Below are positions 6,024-7,389 of a DNA stretch of 7,389 nt, one piece after another; positions within the stretch are counted from its first letter, which is position 1; each line of letters opens with the position of its first letter. The notes under the pieces were generated by a model. That model saw only the letters and a list, made by a program, of their open reading frames with translations. It was not told where the DNA came from and ran no database searches. This stretch comes from CAZJJK01 sp964546285 (GTDB lineage Bacteria; Spirochaetota; Spirochaetia; Treponematales; Breznakiellaceae): contig CAZJJK010000134.1 in the NCBI GenBank assembly GCA_964546285.1, forward strand, positions 1 through 7,389, written 5' to 3'. The translations under genes and the position numbers were made by a program.

Positions 6024-6057
6024 TTGAAACTGGAATACATTCCATATAATATATAAT
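6024..6057 (+). promoter_or_regulatory. Candidate promoter of the AAA ATPase gene
   Basis: TTGAAA (6024-6029) stands 15 bases before a perfect TATAAT (6045-6050); a second TATAAT lies at 6052-6057. The 15-base spacing is short of the usual 17, so the exact element is uncertain. The -10 candidates sit in the AT-only loop of the inverted repeat at 6033-6074. Confidence 0.4.
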
Positions 6058-6074
6058 AATATTGGAGTGTATTC
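6033..6074 (+). repeat. 12-bp inverted repeat covering the ATPase ribosome binding site
   Basis: GAATACATTCCA (6033-6044) pairs along its whole length with TGGAGTGTATTC (6063-6074), with one T-G wobble (6040/6067), around an 18-base loop made only of A and T. The 3' arm contains the GGAG ribosome binding site (6064-6067) that lies 9 bases before ATG 6077. In an mRNA started upstream, the stem would hide this site. As DNA, the two arms flank the -10 candidates and could be a paired operator. Confidence 0.65.
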
Positions 6075-6076
6075 AT

Positions 6077-7288
6077 ATGCCAGGCCCTATCTTCGCTACC
6101 TATAAAAGGCTTCTAGCTCATACGGCTTACGATACTTATAGATATCTGTACGATATATTTAAGATCGACAATCGATTAACGGGATTGATTGGCCCCAGAG
6201 GAACGGGAAAAACAACGCTGCTTCTGCAATACATAAAAAACAAAATCGCGGATATTGATCAATGCATCTACGCATCGCTAGACAACATCTATTTTATGAA
6301 TAATCGTCTTATCGATTTTGTGGACGAGCTCCATGAAGTCCATGGCATCAAGTATTTCTTTCTTGATGAAATCCACAAGTACCGCGATTGGAACCAAGAG
6401 CTGAAAAACATCTATGATTCGTATCCAGATATCCACATCATCTTTTCCGGCAGTTCCAGCATCGACTTGATTCACGGCAGCTATGATTTATCCCGCCGCG
6501 GTACGATCTATAGAATCAACGGATTATCATTCCGGGAATATCTCTGGTTCAAAGGGATCGCGAAAATTCCCCCGATCGCCTTCGATAAGGTCATTGAAGA
6601 CAGAACTCGCGTTGAGCAAGAAGTTGGGACTATTCCCAAGATTCGCGGCCACTTCAAAGATTACCTTCAATACGGATACTATCCTTTTTTCAACGAGGAT
6701 ATCGCGTCATACAATCAGAAATTATTCAGTATTATAGAAAAGACGATCTATGAAGACATTTCAAATTATTATAGCCTAAAAACGGAGAATCTTGTCTATT
6801 TCAAGAAAATCCTGGCGTATATAGGAACAATACCGCCAGGCGAACTTAACCGGAACAACATAGCGAAAACAATCGGTTTAGACAATAAAACCGTGCGATC
6901 GTATTTATCCATAATGGAAGATACGGGTTTAGTCGCATTGGTTTCAAACAATAAGACGCAAAGCGCTATTTTGAGGTCGTCTGAGAAAATCTATTTGGAA
7001 AACGCGAATCTGTATCATTCGGTCATGAAGGAGACCGGCTTTGAAGCCGACATCGGTTCTATTCGCGAAATCTTCTTCATCAACATGGTAAGGAACTCCG
7101 GAAGGAAAGTTTTCTATAGCGATATCGGGGATTTTACATCAGAAGGGTACTATTTTGAAATCGGCGGTAGAAATAAAGGACTAACTCAAATCAAGAATTC
7201 ACTCACGGCGGCATATCTCGTAAAGGATGACATCGTCTTCGGCTCAAAATATGAAATACCCCTATATATTTTCGGTTTTTTGTATTGA
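6077..7288 (+). CDS. AAA family ATPase with C-terminal DUF4143 (AAA_14-DUF4143)
   Basis: This encodes 403 residues from ATG 6077, with GGAG at 6064-6067; an in-frame TTG at 6062 lies before the ribosome binding site and is unlikely. The N-terminal AAA_14 ATPase domain shows Walker A GPRGTGKTT (39-47), Walker B FFLDEIH (94-100) and a sensor-like IIFSGSSS (121-128), then LSRRGTIYRINGLSFREYL (138-156), a strong family signature. A winged-helix-like part follows at about 255-290 (NNIAKTIGLDNKTVRSYLSI). The DUF4143 end has a nuclease-like arrangement: E331, D352, E361 in YYFEIGG and K367 or K373. It finishes IPLYIFGFLY, as in many relatives. These genes are common as accessory single genes in gut bacteria; their job is not established. 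PD-(D/E)XK-type nuclease activity is a hypothesis from the residue pattern. No partner gene lies downstream within the window. Confidence 0.88.
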   Translation: MPGPIFATYKRLLAHTAYDTYRYLYDIFKIDNRLTGLIGPRGTGKTTLLLQYIKNKIADIDQCIYASLDNIYFMNNRLIDFVDELHEVHGIKYFFLDEIHKYRDWNQELKNIYDSYPDIHIIFSGSSSIDLIHGSYDLSRRGTIYRINGLSFREYLWFKGIAKIPPIAFDKVIEDRTRVEQEVGTIPKIRGHFKDYLQYGYYPFFNEDIASYNQKLFSIIEKTIYEDISNYYSLKTENLVYFKKILAYIGTIPPGELNRNNIAKTIGLDNKTVRSYLSIMEDTGLVALVSNNKTQSAILRSSEKIYLENANLYHSVMKETGFEADIGSIREIFFINMVRNSGRKVFYSDIGDFTSEGYYFEIGGRNKGLTQIKNSLTAAYLVKDDIVFGSKYEIPLYIFGFLY

Positions 7289-7389
7289 GAGATTGGGAAG
7301 CGTAAATAGGCTCTATCGCCAAAGCCTCCGCCTTATGCTATACGCTCATCAATGCGTTCTGACCCGCAAAGCGCTGGCGTAGAAGGGTG
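7289..7389. other. Unassigned right-hand end
   Basis: The last 101 bases follow the ATPase stop. A weak 5-bp stem (AGGCT/AGCCT near 7310-7330) has no T-tract. On the minus strand short frames are open to the window edge and could be the end of a gene entering from the right, but they are too short to recognise. Confidence 0.4.

Noticed and set aside
5984..6028. 13-residue plus-strand reading frame beginning ATG AAG GAG
   Set aside because: It is very short, shows no similarity I recognise, and lies in the leader/promoter area of the ATPase gene.
5038..6038. Inverted 10-mer, GTATTCCAGT at 5038-5047 and ACTGGAATAC at 6029-6038, enclosing the Rpn remnant and toxin-antitoxin operon as possible terminal repeats
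   Set aside because: Tens of inverted 10-mer matches are expected by chance in a window of this size. The match does not extend, and no flanking direct duplication was seen.
7300..7389. Minus-strand open frames running to the right edge
   Set aside because: About 20 codons at most, several frames are equally open, and no family can be recognised.

Overview
The window looks like chromosomal DNA of a free-living or gut spirochaete, perhaps a Treponema/Leadbettera-type organism. This is a low-confidence inference. It rests on roughly 50% G+C in the left part, the gene families present, and a remnant resembling the Rpn/PD-(D/E)XK transposase-like genes common in such genomes. No rRNA, tRNA, CRISPR array or complete insertion sequence is visible.

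Layout. (1) Bases 2-1820, plus strand: the C-terminal part of a family-1 ABC sugar-binding protein, cut by the window edge. Seven bases later comes a second, diverged protein of the same fold, apparently held in the membrane by an uncleaved N-terminal anchor. (2) Bases 1784-4908, minus strand: a two-gene operon. A TTG-started, 664-residue membrane protein made of two DUF1538 repeats is followed, with a 4-base GTGA overlap, by a 377-residue protein that appears to consist of three consecutive PII-like modules. The operon converges on the binding-protein pair, and the 3' ends overlap by 37 bases. (3) Bases 4909-5207: an intergenic stretch with a candidate promoter and 12-bp palindrome for the DUF1538 operon, a strong small hairpin, and a decayed fragment of an Rpn-like gene. 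(4) Bases 5208-5929, minus strand, about one third G+C: a toxin-antitoxin operon (ribbon-helix-helix antitoxin, PIN-domain toxin) with a near-consensus promoter whose spacer holds two palindromes. (5) Bases 6024-7288, plus strand: an AAA ATPase of the AAA_14-DUF4143 class, divergent from the toxin-antitoxin operon. A long inverted repeat flanks its -10 region and covers its ribosome binding site. (6) The last 101 bases hold nothing I can assign.

How the genes work together. The most system-like unit is the DUF1538 / triple-PII operon: a putative two-fold pseudosymmetric transporter of unknown substrate paired with a dedicated PII-family sensor. DUF1538 genes are known to occur beside PII-like genes, but three fused modules is unusual to my knowledge. 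The right half (Rpn remnant, toxin-antitoxin, DUF4143 ATPase) reads as an accessory island placed next to core metabolic genes.
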